Below are positions 1 to 8,859 of a stretch of DNA of 64,000 bases, piece by piece (positions within the stretch are counted from its first letter, which is position 1; every line of letters starts with the position of its first letter). The notes below the pieces were generated by a model, which was given only the letters and a program-made list of their open reading frames with translations, was not told the DNA's origin and did not search any database. This DNA comes from Pseudomonas putida NBRC 14164 (GTDB taxonomy: Bacteria > Pseudomonadota > Gammaproteobacteria > Pseudomonadales > Pseudomonadaceae): positions 5,450,501 through 5,514,500 of the forward strand of contig NC_021505.1 in NCBI RefSeq assembly GCF_000412675.1, given 5' to 3'. Position numbers and translations under genes: made by a program.

Positions 1-1
1 C

Positions 2-328
<327 letters not shown>

Positions 329-336
329 TGCAAAAT

Positions 337-364
337 AAAAAGGCCCGCTTATGCGGGCCTTTTC
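337..364. terminator. Bidirectional intrinsic terminator between mdlA and the XylS/BenR-type regulator
   Basis: A perfect stem (AAAAGGCCCGC, loop TTAT, GCGGGCCTTTT) has A-rich and T-rich flanks on both sides, so it can end transcription of mdlA on the plus strand and of the convergent regulator gene on the minus strand. Confidence 0.9.
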
Positions 365-1324
365 TTATACAGACTTTCCATGCTTTAGCGTTTCGGAAGG
401 TAGCTCTGAAAACCTGGCTTTATATTCAGCCGAGAAACGGCCCAAATGCGTAAAACCGTAATCCATCGCGAGTTCAGTTACACTCTTTTTTCGACCGTCA
501 GCATTCAACAAAGCCGCACGTATCCGATCTAGTTTCCTGCTGACAAAATACCGACGGGGTGGCTCGCCCATGTGCTGCTCGAAGAGAACGTAGAGGCTGC
601 GCACACTTACGTTAGCATAACGAGCCAACGTTTCAGGTGTCAAATCTTGCTTCAAATTATCCTCAATATATTGCAGCACCTTGCGCAAAACTTGACTCTG
701 CACTCCCTCCCCCTTTACATCCAGGTTAGTCAAAAAAGAAGTAAGTGCTTTGATAATTATAATTTGAACGTAATGCTCTTGAACCGCACGAATCATGTTC
801 TCACTTTCAATCTCGTTACAGACAAGGCTCAACAGCTGCGCAATCCCTTCCAGGTCGATTAGCTTGTATACTTTATCCTCAAAACGTAGGCCTTCGGCTG
901 GCAGACACCAGCGCTGGAGCTCACACACCTTACCGATCAAATTGACTGGAATTTTCAAAATGAATTTTTCACAGTCATCCGAGTAAGTGAAGTCCACTTC
1001 ATCCTGTGGATTAATCACGATCAAATCACCAGCAAGCAGGACACGCCGACCATTTCGGTGACATTGGAGGCAGCTTCCAGTCAACATAATTTGAATGTGA
1101 AATTTGTCTCGAAGAGCTGTCGATGTAACGCGCGTTTCGCTGCCATATCTGATTCGACAAAAATCAAGTTCTGATACCTGCCTGTGAATGAGCATCGCCT
1201 CGCGACGCACATCAGCGATAACGATGGAGTGATTTCCAACATGCTGGTTTACATAGGCTGAAACCAAGTGAGGATCTGCAAGATCGTAGACTTTGCTACG
1301 TTCACTTAACAGTTCGATACTCAT
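365..1324 (-). CDS. XylS/BenR-type AraC-family transcriptional activator
   Basis: Probable effector-responsive activator of the aromatic catabolism genes. The 319-residue length equals that of XylS/BenR proteins (about 318-321). The N-terminal half carries the family's effector-domain blocks (YVNQHVG near residue 25 and an INPQDEVDFTYS stretch followed by CEKF), and the C-terminal 100 residues hold the two AraC helix-turn-helix motifs (YANVSVRSLYVLFEQ and LAMDYGFTHLGRFSAEYK). I chose the ATG at 1324 because AGAGG lies 8 bases upstream; a longer frame has no such site. It is last in a minus-strand run with the porin and permease genes. Its likely target is the tandem XylS box upstream of benA. 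It could instead respond to mandelate and serve the mdl genes. Confidence 0.85.
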   Translation of the reverse strand: MSIELLSERSKVYDLADPHLVSAYVNQHVGNHSIVIADVRREAMLIHRQVSELDFCRIRYGSETRVTSTALRDKFHIQIMLTGSCLQCHRNGRRVLLAGDLIVINPQDEVDFTYSDDCEKFILKIPVNLIGKVCELQRWCLPAEGLRFEDKVYKLIDLEGIAQLLSLVCNEIESENMIRAVQEHYVQIIIIKALTSFLTNLDVKGEGVQSQVLRKVLQYIEDNLKQDLTPETLARYANVSVRSLYVLFEQHMGEPPRRYFVSRKLDRIRAALLNADGRKKSVTELAMDYGFTHLGRFSAEYKARFSELPSETLKHGKSV

Positions 1325-1392
1325 AATCACGGCCTCTAGCGAAAAGCGCTGAGGTAACACGCCTTGGAATATAATGCGTGCCGGTCAGCTGG

Positions 1393-2640
1393 TTACCAAA
1401 ACTTCCAGGTATAACTTGTAATCAGACGATTCTCATCAAAGTCCGCACCATACTTAGTCTTAACTTTTATATTTCTACCTTCAAAAGCCAATCCACTGAG
1501 CGGGCCACTTTGAATAACATAAGAGAGAATAAAGTTCGTTTCGCTTTCGACGTTATCAGAAAGGCCAGGGCCGCGATCGATGTTTGTACCACGCAGATAA
1601 CGGGTCATAAACTTCAGCCCTGGCACACCCATTGCCGCGAAGTTATAGTCGTAACGGGCTTGCCATGAGCGCTCCTGGGCCTTGTAGAAAGCGATGGTTG
1701 ACCAGTTGACCAGGAATGGCTGGGGGGCGTAGCCATTTAGCAACGGGAAGGCATCATCGCCATACATACGCTGGTAGGCTGCGGTGAATGTATGTCCACC
1801 CTTGCTAAGCGCCGTCATCAGGCCCAGCGAGCTGTTATCAAGACTACCGGAAAGCTTTGCGCCTTCATCTTGAGTGTTGTAATAGCGAAGGTCTGACTTC
1901 AACGAATAGCCATTACCTAAGTCCATGGTATACGCTGCCGCAGCGTAATGTTGCTTGTAGATATCTTCCAGCTGACCAAAGTAATAAGTCGTATTGAGCT
2001 GAGGAGTGAATTCGTATCGCGCACCGGCAAAGTTCAAACCATCACTGCTCTGCGCAGGTGAATCACCAAACAAGTAAATATCTTCCCTGTTGGACGATTC
2101 ACGTGTCGCCGTTTTCCAGAATCGACCGGCATTCAGCGTCAGCTTAGACCACTCCTTTGACTCAATTGTCGCCCCCTCATAGGTGGTGATAAGCTGCCTC
2201 GAGTCATCGTAAAAAGCGACAGGGAGCATCGGCCTATGCTCGCCGATCTTGACTTCCGTGTTAGAGAATTTAATCTTCGCCGCGACACTAGCACGACCAT
2301 AGTCAGTGACAGGCTTACCTTTGCTGTCATCATAGGGAAGAACGGTATCTGGCCCACGACCACCACCACCGTCGAGGCGATATGCGTACTGCCCGAAGGC
2401 ATCCAAACCAAACTTTACAGGCCCGTCAGTGTATCCCGATTTAAACTGCAGATCGAACCCTTGGCTCCAGCTTCCCACACGCGACTTGGGAGCGTTGTCC
2501 TGCTTGAAATCCCTGTCGTAATAGAAGTTACGAAGGCCTAAAGTCAGATGACTATCGTCAAAGACATCCGCGTGGCCTGTAGCCGCATACATCATAGCCA
2601 AACCTGTGACAGCCCAGCCCATACGATCGATTTGTTTCAT
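1393..2640 (-). CDS. OprD-family outer-membrane porin (aromatic acid uptake)
   Basis: Likely a substrate-specific channel for mandelate, benzoate or a related acid. The 415-residue product starts with a signal peptide (residues 1-24, ending near GHADVF). It continues as an OprD/OpdK-like 18-strand barrel with alternating aromatic strands and ends in a C-terminal aromatic residue (WKFW). The ATG at 2640 is preferred over an upstream GTG at 2649 because CGGAG lies 8 bases before the ATG. It is downstream of the permease gene on the same strand. An AATAATAA motif immediately 5' of its ribosome-binding site suggests Hfq/Crc control. The exact substrate cannot be read from sequence. Confidence 0.88.
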   Translation of the reverse strand: MKQIDRMGWAVTGLAMMYAATGHADVFDDSHLTLGLRNFYYDRDFKQDNAPKSRVGSWSQGFDLQFKSGYTDGPVKFGLDAFGQYAYRLDGGGGRGPDTVLPYDDSKGKPVTDYGRASVAAKIKFSNTEVKIGEHRPMLPVAFYDDSRQLITTYEGATIESKEWSKLTLNAGRFWKTATRESSNREDIYLFGDSPAQSSDGLNFAGARYEFTPQLNTTYYFGQLEDIYKQHYAAAAYTMDLGNGYSLKSDLRYYNTQDEGAKLSGSLDNSSLGLMTALSKGGHTFTAAYQRMYGDDAFPLLNGYAPQPFLVNWSTIAFYKAQERSWQARYDYNFAAMGVPGLKFMTRYLRGTNIDRGPGLSDNVESETNFILSYVIQSGPLSGLAFEGRNIKVKTKYGADFDENRLITSYTWKFW

Positions 2641-2655
2641 CCAACCCACTCCGAA

Positions 2656-2663
2656 TTATTATT
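2656..2663 (-). promoter_or_regulatory. Candidate Hfq/Crc (CA) motif at porin start
   Basis: On the minus strand this reads AATAATAA, matching the AAnAAnAA motif through which Hfq and Crc repress translation of catabolic mRNAs in Pseudomonas. It sits directly 5' of the CGGAG ribosome-binding site. The extended 15-base string AATAATAATTCGGAG is shared exactly with the gene starting at 7867. Confidence 0.55.
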
Positions 2664-2727
2664 GTGTGCGAGTTTTTCTAGTGCGCACTCACTCCAACCG
2701 AAAATATGGCCAAGAGTGATGTGCTTA

Positions 2728-2752
2728 ATAAAAAAGGCGCGACGCACGCGCC
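2728..2752 (-). terminator. Intrinsic terminator downstream of the AAHS permease
   Basis: On the minus strand GGCGCG-TGCGT-CGCGCC is followed by a run of Ts (A-run at 2731-2735 and neighbours on the plus strand). It lies between the permease stop and the porin start, so it may partly separate the two units. Confidence 0.75.
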
Positions 2753-2807
2753 GCGCCGAAACCCGTTACAGGCGAGCTTTTTACCTGGACGGGGTATTAC
2801 AAGAAGA

Positions 2808-4148
2808 TTAAGCGCTCTGCTTTACTGGGGTTTCAGCAGACAGCCGACCAGCATGCCTCTGAGAAATCATCATCACAGCGATAACAGCGACTACGCCAGG
2901 CAGACCAAACAGGAGGAAGTTCTGCTCAAATGGCAGGCTCAGGCTATAAAGGTAGCCACCAAGAAGTGGGCCTGCTACTGCCCCGCAGCGCCCGACTGCG
3001 GCTGCCATGCTGACACCGGTAGACCGTGCATTGGCGGGATAGATGTCGGCTGCGAGGGTATGCACTACAGACAGACATCCAACTGTTGCTCCGCCGGCGA
3101 CCAGCAGCAGTGCATACAAAGTCACGGGGCCGGGACGAACGCCCAACAGCGAAATCGAGATGGCAGAAAGCGCGAAGAAAACCAGCAGCGTTGCCTTGCA
3201 GCCCCAACGGTCTGCTACGAAACCACTGGCCAACTGGCCGAATAGAGCACCGATGTTCATGATCAGCAGGAAGGTAATGCTCGAGCCCAGTGGATAGCCA
3301 CCGCTATTCATGAGCTTCGGCAACCAAGTATTCAGGCCGTACACCATGAGCATGCACATACCAAAGGCAACCCAGACCATCAAGGTGGCGAATGCACGCG
3401 CGTCGCTGAACAGCGAAGCCATGGACGTTCCTGCAGTATTGGCTACGACGTCGACTTCGTACTGGGTGCCGCTGATGTGGCGGTGGCTTGGATTGATACG
3501 CTGCAGCAGTGCACCGACATCATCGTGGCGCTTTTTATGCACCAGGTACGCCACCGATTCAGGAAGCGTTTTATACAGCAGTGGCAGGCAAAGCAGTGAC
3601 AGCCCTGCGATATAGAATGGGGAATGCCAGCCCAGCATTGGGATGAGGTAGATACCCGCCAGCGCCGAGAGCAAGCCACCTACCGCGAAGAAGCTAAGCA
3701 TCAGGTTGATGAGACGGTTCCTGTACTGGGTGGGTGCCATTTCTTTCAGGATAGTCACCAGGTTGGGTACCACCCCACCCAATCCCACACCGGTGAGGAA
3801 GCGGCAAATCGCGAATGTAATAGAGTCGACAGCGAAGGCGTTCGCGAAAGCTGCAACACTGAAGAGAGCGACGCAGAAAAGGATAATCGGGCGGCGACCG
3901 AAACGATCGGCGGTAGTGCCAAGGAGCACGGCTCCGACCATCATGCCCAACATGGAGCTAGAGCCAAGCATCCCAGCTTGAGAAGGCGTCAGATTCCATT
4001 CTGTCATCAGGTGCGGCAGCACGGAGCCGTAGATGACCAGGTCGTAGCCATCGAACAGCATGATGAAAGAGCACCAAAAAACCAGGAGAAAATGGAAGCG
4101 ACTGAGCTTTGCGGTATCGAGGATACCGACTGCGCTGATGCGTTGCAT
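2808..4148 (-). CDS. Aromatic acid:H+ symporter (AAHS family, MFS)
   Basis: Inner-membrane uptake of an aromatic acid such as benzoate or mandelate. The 446-residue protein has the 12-helix MFS layout, the AAHS signature DGYDLVIYG in helix 1 and the DRFGRRP loop between helices 2 and 3, as in BenK and PcaK. I place the start at 4148, since the upstream in-frame extension is unlike the family and the usual AAHS length is near 448. It is divergent from a LysR-type gene at 4291, which may control it. An AACAACAA motif lies about 12 bases upstream of the start. Substrate specificity is inferred from context. Confidence 0.88.
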   Translation of the reverse strand: MQRISAVGILDTAKLSRFHFLLVFWCSFIMLFDGYDLVIYGSVLPHLMTEWNLTPSQAGMLGSSSMLGMMVGAVLLGTTADRFGRRPIILFCVALFSVAAFANAFAVDSITFAICRFLTGVGLGGVVPNLVTILKEMAPTQYRNRLINLMLSFFAVGGLLSALAGIYLIPMLGWHSPFYIAGLSLLCLPLLYKTLPESVAYLVHKKRHDDVGALLQRINPSHRHISGTQYEVDVVANTAGTSMASLFSDARAFATLMVWVAFGMCMLMVYGLNTWLPKLMNSGGYPLGSSITFLLIMNIGALFGQLASGFVADRWGCKATLLVFFALSAISISLLGVRPGPVTLYALLLVAGGATVGCLSVVHTLAADIYPANARSTGVSMAAAVGRCGAVAGPLLGGYLYSLSLPFEQNFLLFGLPGVVAVIAVMMISQRHAGRLSAETPVKQSA

Positions 4149-4159
4149 GGCATGTACTC

Positions 4160-4167
4160 TTGTTGTT
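4160..4167 (-). promoter_or_regulatory. Candidate Hfq/Crc motif at permease start
   Basis: Minus strand AACAACAA, preceded by further As, matches AAnAAnAA and overlaps the translation-initiation region of the permease gene. Confidence 0.45.
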
Positions 4168-4290
4168 TTTTTGAGGTGATCGAACGAGAGCTGCACACCC
4201 CCGATCCGTTCGACCTTCACGTTATGGGGTGTTGCCTGATAGATCAAATAGATATATTTTTGCATTTGAAATAAGCCGGATCTATTTAAA

Positions 4291-5181
4291 ATGATCGATC
4301 TCAATCTTGTCCGTGTCTTCGTGACCATCTTCGAAACCGGCAGCGTCAGCGGTGCAGCTGAGCGTCTCCACGTCACGCAGCCGTCCGTGAGCTATGCCTT
4401 GGCCAGGCTCCGCGACCAATGGGGTGACCCGCTTTTCAAGCGCTCGCGTGATGGGATGCAGCCTACCGTTCTAGCTTCACAGCTCTACGGATCCTTCCGT
4501 TCGTCGCTTAGTGATATCGAACGCGCGGTGGCACTTACCCAAAAATTTGAGCCGCACCTCTCGACTCGCCGTTTCCGTCTTGCTCTGTCGGATTTGGGAG
4601 AGGTTTACTTCCTCCCGCATGTACTGCGCGGACTACAGACCACAGCGCCACTCGTCGAATTGGAGGTGATCCAGGTCGAGATAGACCGGATGGACGAATG
4701 GCTGAAAACAGGAAAAATCGATGCTGCGATCTGCAACCGAAGCTTCCTACCTGTTCAAGCAAAATGTGATCTGATGTTTGAAGAGCGGTACGTCTGTATG
4801 GCTCGCAAAGATCACCCACGCATCGGAGATGAACTCTCCATGCAGCAATACCTTGAAGAACGCCACGTTGTCGTATCTGCCGGCACCGGCCACCACTTTG
4901 TTGAGGATCGACTGAGGGAAGCAGGGGTTGAGCGAACTGTGAGCCTTCGCGTTCCACACTTCAGCGTTCTGCCCGAGATCATTTCATCCAGCGACCTGCT
5001 GGTGACGCTGCCTGAGCGGGTCGCCAACGTCTATGCAGAGCGCAATGGCCTCAAGACAATGGAGCTACCATTCACCGTACCAAAGTTTGAAGTCAGCTTG
5101 CACTGGCATGAGCACAGCGGTGATAACACTGCCCAGTTATGGTTCTGTGAGTTCCTGAAGGAAACGATTACCTGCTTATAA
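4291..5181 (+). CDS. LysR-family transcriptional regulator
   Basis: A 296-residue LTTR with an N-terminal winged helix-turn-helix (residues about 4-63; SGAAERLHVTQPSVSYALARL is the recognition region) and a two-lobed effector-binding domain. It diverges from the aromatic-acid permease with a 142-base intergenic region, the classic LTTR arrangement, so the permease-porin-regulator run is the likely target. The ribosome-binding site is weak. I could not define a convincing T-N11-A operator by eye in the intergenic region. The inducer is unknown. Confidence 0.88.
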   Translation: MIDLNLVRVFVTIFETGSVSGAAERLHVTQPSVSYALARLRDQWGDPLFKRSRDGMQPTVLASQLYGSFRSSLSDIERAVALTQKFEPHLSTRRFRLALSDLGEVYFLPHVLRGLQTTAPLVELEVIQVEIDRMDEWLKTGKIDAAICNRSFLPVQAKCDLMFEERYVCMARKDHPRIGDELSMQQYLEERHVVVSAGTGHHFVEDRLREAGVERTVSLRVPHFSVLPEIISSSDLLVTLPERVANVYAERNGLKTMELPFTVPKFEVSLHWHEHSGDNTAQLWFCEFLKETITCL

Positions 5182-5241
5182 ACGCCAAGCACGGACGATG
5201 TCTGGGCAGGTAGCCCAACCATCGTCCTTATCGCTTATGTC

Positions 5242-6276
5242 TTACTCAGATATCAGTCGCGCATCGGGCTCATCACCTTGAAGGTCAGTACCTACAGCAT
5301 CAGTACCGACAGGAGCCGGATTGAATGCCTCCACGCAAGGTGTCGGTTGATCGTTGAAAAGCAGACGCAAAACATCTGGCCGCGAGTAATGCCCAACCGG
5401 GTCGAGTGCCGCTTTAGCTACAGAAATGGCGCCCAAATCGACGTCGGCATAAAGGATGCCTTCTTCATATTCGCCCAGAGGCTCACACAGCGGTGCGCCA
5501 TCGGGGCCATAAATCATCGCGAAACCACCTCCATCCTGCAACAGGTTGCCCTTATCAGGGGTGTCGATGAGAAGGTTTAGCATGTCTTTAGATACGATTG
5601 CGCACGCTGAAATTACGAAACATTGACCCTCAAGAGCATAAACTTGGGTGGCCGCGCAGTTAGCCTCAGCGCTCAGCTGATATGCGCCACCGCGATATAC
5701 CGAGAAGCTCGGCCACGAGGCAATGTGCAACTGCTCATGCTGGCTGTACATCGCAAACTTGGAGAGTGGCTGTACGTGCTCTGCACAGCAGAGTGCACCT
5801 ACCCTTCCCAGTTGCGAATTGAAGACCTTAAGGTCACTGCCGTTACCTTCACCGTAAACAGTACGCTCAGCATGGGTGGGCTTGAGTTTACGGCGCGTAC
5901 CAATCACTTTACCGTTGTCATCGATAATTGCTTGACCGAGGTAGAGGGTGCCAAACGAGCGCTCGCTGTAACCCATTACAACGTGAATACGGTAAGTAGC
6001 AGCCGCTTTGCACAGTCGCTCAAACTGCTCGCTTTTCAAGTCAAGCGAGTTTTCTACGTAGCGCTGAACAAACTGCATTCCCCATGCGGGAGAGCCAAGC
6101 CAGATCCACCACGGATACCCTGGAAGATAAACCTCCGGAAAGGCAACCAGTGATGCTCCGTTATCAGCTGCTTCTTTAATGAGGCGTATAGCCTTATCAA
6201 CCCCTTTGTCCAAATCCAGGAATTCAGGAGCGGCTTGCACAGCTGCAACTTTATAATGTGTTTTGGAAGCGTTCAT
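5242..6276 (-). CDS. Arylacetonitrilase
   Basis: Hydrolyses arylacetonitriles such as mandelonitrile or phenylacetonitrile to the acid and ammonia, probably supplying mandelate to the adjacent pathway. The 344-residue protein has the nitrilase-superfamily triad Glu48 (FPEVYLPG), Lys130 (RRKLKPTH) and Cys164 (ALCCAEH). Residues Cys163-Cys164-Ala165 have the same numbering that I recall for the P. fluorescens EBC191 arylacetonitrilase, where they affect amide by-product formation. The ATG at 6276 is preferred, with AAGGGTGG just upstream; the longer frame has no such signal. It is divergent from an AraC-type gene at 6607, probably its regulator. Cytoplasmic, with no signal peptide. Confidence 0.92.
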   Translation of the reverse strand: MNASKTHYKVAAVQAAPEFLDLDKGVDKAIRLIKEAADNGASLVAFPEVYLPGYPWWIWLGSPAWGMQFVQRYVENSLDLKSEQFERLCKAAATYRIHVVMGYSERSFGTLYLGQAIIDDNGKVIGTRRKLKPTHAERTVYGEGNGSDLKVFNSQLGRVGALCCAEHVQPLSKFAMYSQHEQLHIASWPSFSVYRGGAYQLSAEANCAATQVYALEGQCFVISACAIVSKDMLNLLIDTPDKGNLLQDGGGFAMIYGPDGAPLCEPLGEYEEGILYADVDLGAISVAKAALDPVGHYSRPDVLRLLFNDQPTPCVEAFNPAPVGTDAVGTDLQGDEPDARLISE

Positions 6277-6350
6277 GTAGCCACCCTTAGAAGTAATTGT
6301 AATATACTGCACACTCTTGTTGGCAGACCGAATCTTATCAGTCAAAAACA

Positions 6351-6390
6351 GGCCAACCTTTACCAGCATTGTTGTGCGAATTGACCAACC
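6351..6390. promoter_or_regulatory. Direct repeat in the nitrilase promoter region (candidate AraC-type operator)
   Basis: GGCCAACC at 6351-6358 and GACCAACC at 6383-6390 are spaced 32 bases apart, about three helical turns, roughly 75-115 bases upstream of the nitrilase start. This geometry suits AraC-family dimers. The surrounding 330-base region between nitrilase and regulator holds no other feature I can name. Confidence 0.35.
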
Positions 6391-6606
6391 CTATCGCCTG
6401 GCTGCCCTGAATCCACGACATTACCAGGTGTAACAGGACGATGTGCGCAGCAGGGCAGGCCGGTAACAACGAGAATTTTGTAGCCACTTTACGCTGCTGA
6501 CTTGCTTGATTTGCTCGGTTCTTTTGACCTACATTCCCACCAGCAGCCTAAACAGCATTGGCACAATTACTGCTTGAGAATAGATGTTTACGATCCGGAG
6601 CTGAAA

Positions 6607-7584
6607 ATGGCCCAGCAAACCCTCATCTCCACCGCAATGCTTCCAGTTAAGCAGCGCTTGGAATTCTGGCATGACAGTGTCTGCAAGCACTTCGCATCTC
6701 TAGAACTTGGAGTACATAATGAGGATCTGTCAAAAGGATTACGCTCCACGCTGGTGCACAGTGAATTCGGGAAGTTAGATCTGATTCAACTTGATGCATG
6801 CAGGCAAACGGTGCAACGTGACCACCGCAAGATCATTGCTGACGCACATAGGCAAGACTATACCCTGTTCAGCCTCCAGCTTAGGGGCATAGGAAAAGTA
6901 GAGCAGGACGGAAGACAAGCCATTGTGCGACCCGGTGAAGCTGTTCTATTTGACACATCGCGCCCCTACTCCTTCCAGCTTGACGAAGACTTTGAAAAAA
7001 TCGTAATACGAATACCCTCAGAAACATTGAAGACGCTTTTCTCAAGACCTGATCGACTCTGCGCCATCAACATAAACAGCAAAGCACCAGGCGCAAACTT
7101 ACTTTTTACGTATATCGGAAGCCTGATATCCGAGTACAAAACACTGCCACAAAATTGCACGAGCGCATTCTCCAATGCGCTTATTGAGATGATAGGAGGG
7201 ATGCTACAAGAGCTACCGGAAAGCAAGTCCGCCAATGACTCCAGCATAAAGAAAACCCACCTATACGAACTCAAGCGAACAATCGCTACGGAGCTTGCGA
7301 ATCCGAAGCTTGGCGCAGAGCTTCTCTCTCTACAGCTTGGCCTATCAATCAGCAGTATCTACAGAATATTTTCCCATGAACCAGTACCGCTAATCCAATA
7401 CATATGGAACAGCAGGCTAGAACGTTGCTTCGAAGACTTGATCAACAAATGCTACCTTGACCTTTCTATAACAGAAATTGCCTTCAGGTGGGGTTTCAAT
7501 AGCAGCGCCCACTTTAGCAGGGCATTCAAAGAGCGCTACGGCATAACGCCAACCGCGCACCGAAAAAATAATTTTTCGCTCTAA
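6607..7584 (+). CDS. AraC-family regulator, NitR/FeaR-like
   Basis: A 325-residue activator with an N-terminal AraC-binding-2 type sensing domain (residues about 15-200; blocks FSLQLRGIG and VRPGEAVLFDTSRPY) and a C-terminal double helix-turn-helix ending GFNSSAHFSRAFKERYG. This architecture is shared by FeaR and by NitR, the activator of a Rhodococcus nitrilase. The ATG at 6607 follows CCGGAG by six bases; the longer frame lacks such a site. Divergent from the arylacetonitrilase gene, so it most likely activates that gene in response to the nitrile or its product. Confidence 0.82.
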   Translation: MAQQTLISTAMLPVKQRLEFWHDSVCKHFASLELGVHNEDLSKGLRSTLVHSEFGKLDLIQLDACRQTVQRDHRKIIADAHRQDYTLFSLQLRGIGKVEQDGRQAIVRPGEAVLFDTSRPYSFQLDEDFEKIVIRIPSETLKTLFSRPDRLCAININSKAPGANLLFTYIGSLISEYKTLPQNCTSAFSNALIEMIGGMLQELPESKSANDSSIKKTHLYELKRTIATELANPKLGAELLSLQLGLSISSIYRIFSHEPVPLIQYIWNSRLERCFEDLINKCYLDLSITEIAFRWGFNSSAHFSRAFKERYGITPTAHRKNNFSL

Positions 7585-7866
7585 CCGGCAAGTTTAAATC
7601 GCTTACCACAAAGTCCTAGACCCCACGCCCTGGGCAAATAGCTTTCCTTTCGGCTTACCCCCTAAGCTACTTTCATCTTCCTACCCGCCAAACACCCAGT
7701 AATCTCAAACAAAAACCTCGATAAAGCCAGATAAGCCCCTGCTATTAGCAGCTTTATAATCAGACTACCGAGTAAAAGACAACAACCTCAAAAGCCTCGG
7801 CCACGGCTTGCCCGTAGGAAGTCATGAATTTTCGTTACTCCTGCTAATAATAATTCGGAGCTTCGA
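7585..7866. other. Intergenic region upstream of the phenol-meta-pathway porin
   Basis: About 280 bases with no gene. It contains the leader motif AATAATAA near its right end. I looked for a sigma-54 site (GG-N10-GC) and for a XylS box and found neither; the promoter is unidentified. Confidence 0.6.
7846..7853 (+). promoter_or_regulatory. Candidate Hfq/Crc motif before porin gene
   Basis: AATAATAA lies just 5' of the CGGAG ribosome-binding site, in the same 15-base context (AATAATAATTCGGAG) as the OprD-type porin gene starting at 2640. Confidence 0.5.
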
Positions 7867-8775
7867 ATGAAAGCTGTTCAAATCTTCAATAACACTCATC
7901 ATCTCTGCAACCCAAAACGAACTTTGCTCGCGACAGCCTTGGCTGCAGTTACTCTTCAAGCTTCAGCTGCAGAACTATCAACTGACCCTGGTGACATGGT
8001 CGCTCTACCTGCGGGGACAGGGTTGGGCGTCTTCTACTATCAGCATGCTGAAAGAGACAAGGTAAATGTGGACGGACACTCCGTCCCGACGAAGTTTGGG
8101 TTAAACAGCGATATCATGGTCGCGCGCTACGTAGAATGGATGGACGTTGGTGGTTACACCATCACACCCCAAATCATTGTTCCGTTCGGGCGGCTCAAGC
8201 AAAGTGCCCCTCAGAATGAGGAGGCCAGTGGCCTAGGCGACCCGCTGGTGGGGAGCATGATTTGGCTCATCAATGACCCAGTCAATGAGCGATGGCTTAA
8301 CGTTGGTGGTTTTGTCGGTGTTCCAGTCGGAAAATACGATGCTGACCAAGGCGGGATCAACATCGGCTCGAACCGATGGAAAGGCGTGCTGCAAACAGGC
8401 TATGTTCAAGCAATCATTCCTCACAAGCTATACGGCGAGGTAACTTTCGAGTACGACATGTACGACAAGAATGATGATTTCCTTGGGAAAACCCTCCGCC
8501 AAGACAACATATTCGAGACTACTCTTCATCTCCGCTACGCAGTGAATGATCGAAACCAAGTTGGCCTGACCTACTATCATACAGTTGGAGGTGAAAACCA
8601 TCTGGACGGGTTAGCCCAAGACGACGGGCTCAACACCAAGCGTTACATGGTAACTTGGCAAAACCTTGTCACTCCGAAGACCCAGGCGCAATTTCAATTC
8701 GGTCGTGACCTAGATGTTACCAACGGGCCGAAAGAAAAACTTAGACTTCAATTCCGCTTGACCCATGTGTTCTAA
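7867..8775 (+). CDS. Outer-membrane protein of the phenol meta-pathway (MetA-deg) family, copy 1
   Basis: A 302-residue protein with a signal peptide (cleavage near ASAAEL, residue 35) and the beta-rich repeat blocks of the Phenol_MetA_deg family (PF13557), which is found in many aromatic degradation clusters and assumed to form an outer-membrane channel. Conserved blocks include LPAGTGLGVFYYQHAER, NRWKGVLQTGYVQAIIPHKLYGE and the final RLTHVF. It is clearly paralogous to the product of 16433-17320. It converges on catA, with a shared terminator between. The family's biochemical function is not established; uptake of a hydrophobic nitrile or aromatic is my inference. Confidence 0.82.
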   Translation: MKAVQIFNNTHHLCNPKRTLLATALAAVTLQASAAELSTDPGDMVALPAGTGLGVFYYQHAERDKVNVDGHSVPTKFGLNSDIMVARYVEWMDVGGYTITPQIIVPFGRLKQSAPQNEEASGLGDPLVGSMIWLINDPVNERWLNVGGFVGVPVGKYDADQGGINIGSNRWKGVLQTGYVQAIIPHKLYGEVTFEYDMYDKNDDFLGKTLRQDNIFETTLHLRYAVNDRNQVGLTYYHTVGGENHLDGLAQDDGLNTKRYMVTWQNLVTPKTQAQFQFGRDLDVTNGPKEKLRLQFRLTHVF

Positions 8776-8802
8776 AGCCAACAAATAGATTGTAGAAATG
8801 AC

Positions 8803-8840
8803 AAAGGGCAAGCCCGGGACTAGCCGGCTTGCCCTTTAAT
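8803..8840. terminator. Bidirectional terminator between the porin gene and catA
   Basis: Twelve-base perfect stem AAAGGGCAAGCC (8803-8814) and GGCTTGCCCTTT (8826-8837), with A/T flanks, between convergent genes. Confidence 0.88.
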
Positions 8841-8859
8841 CATTTAATCCTTGTAGCCC

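Noticed and set aside
7780..7830. Possible sigma-54 promoter (GGCC...TTGC) before the first meta-pathway porin
   Set aside because: The GG to GC spacing is nine bases rather than ten, and the flanking consensus bases do not fit.
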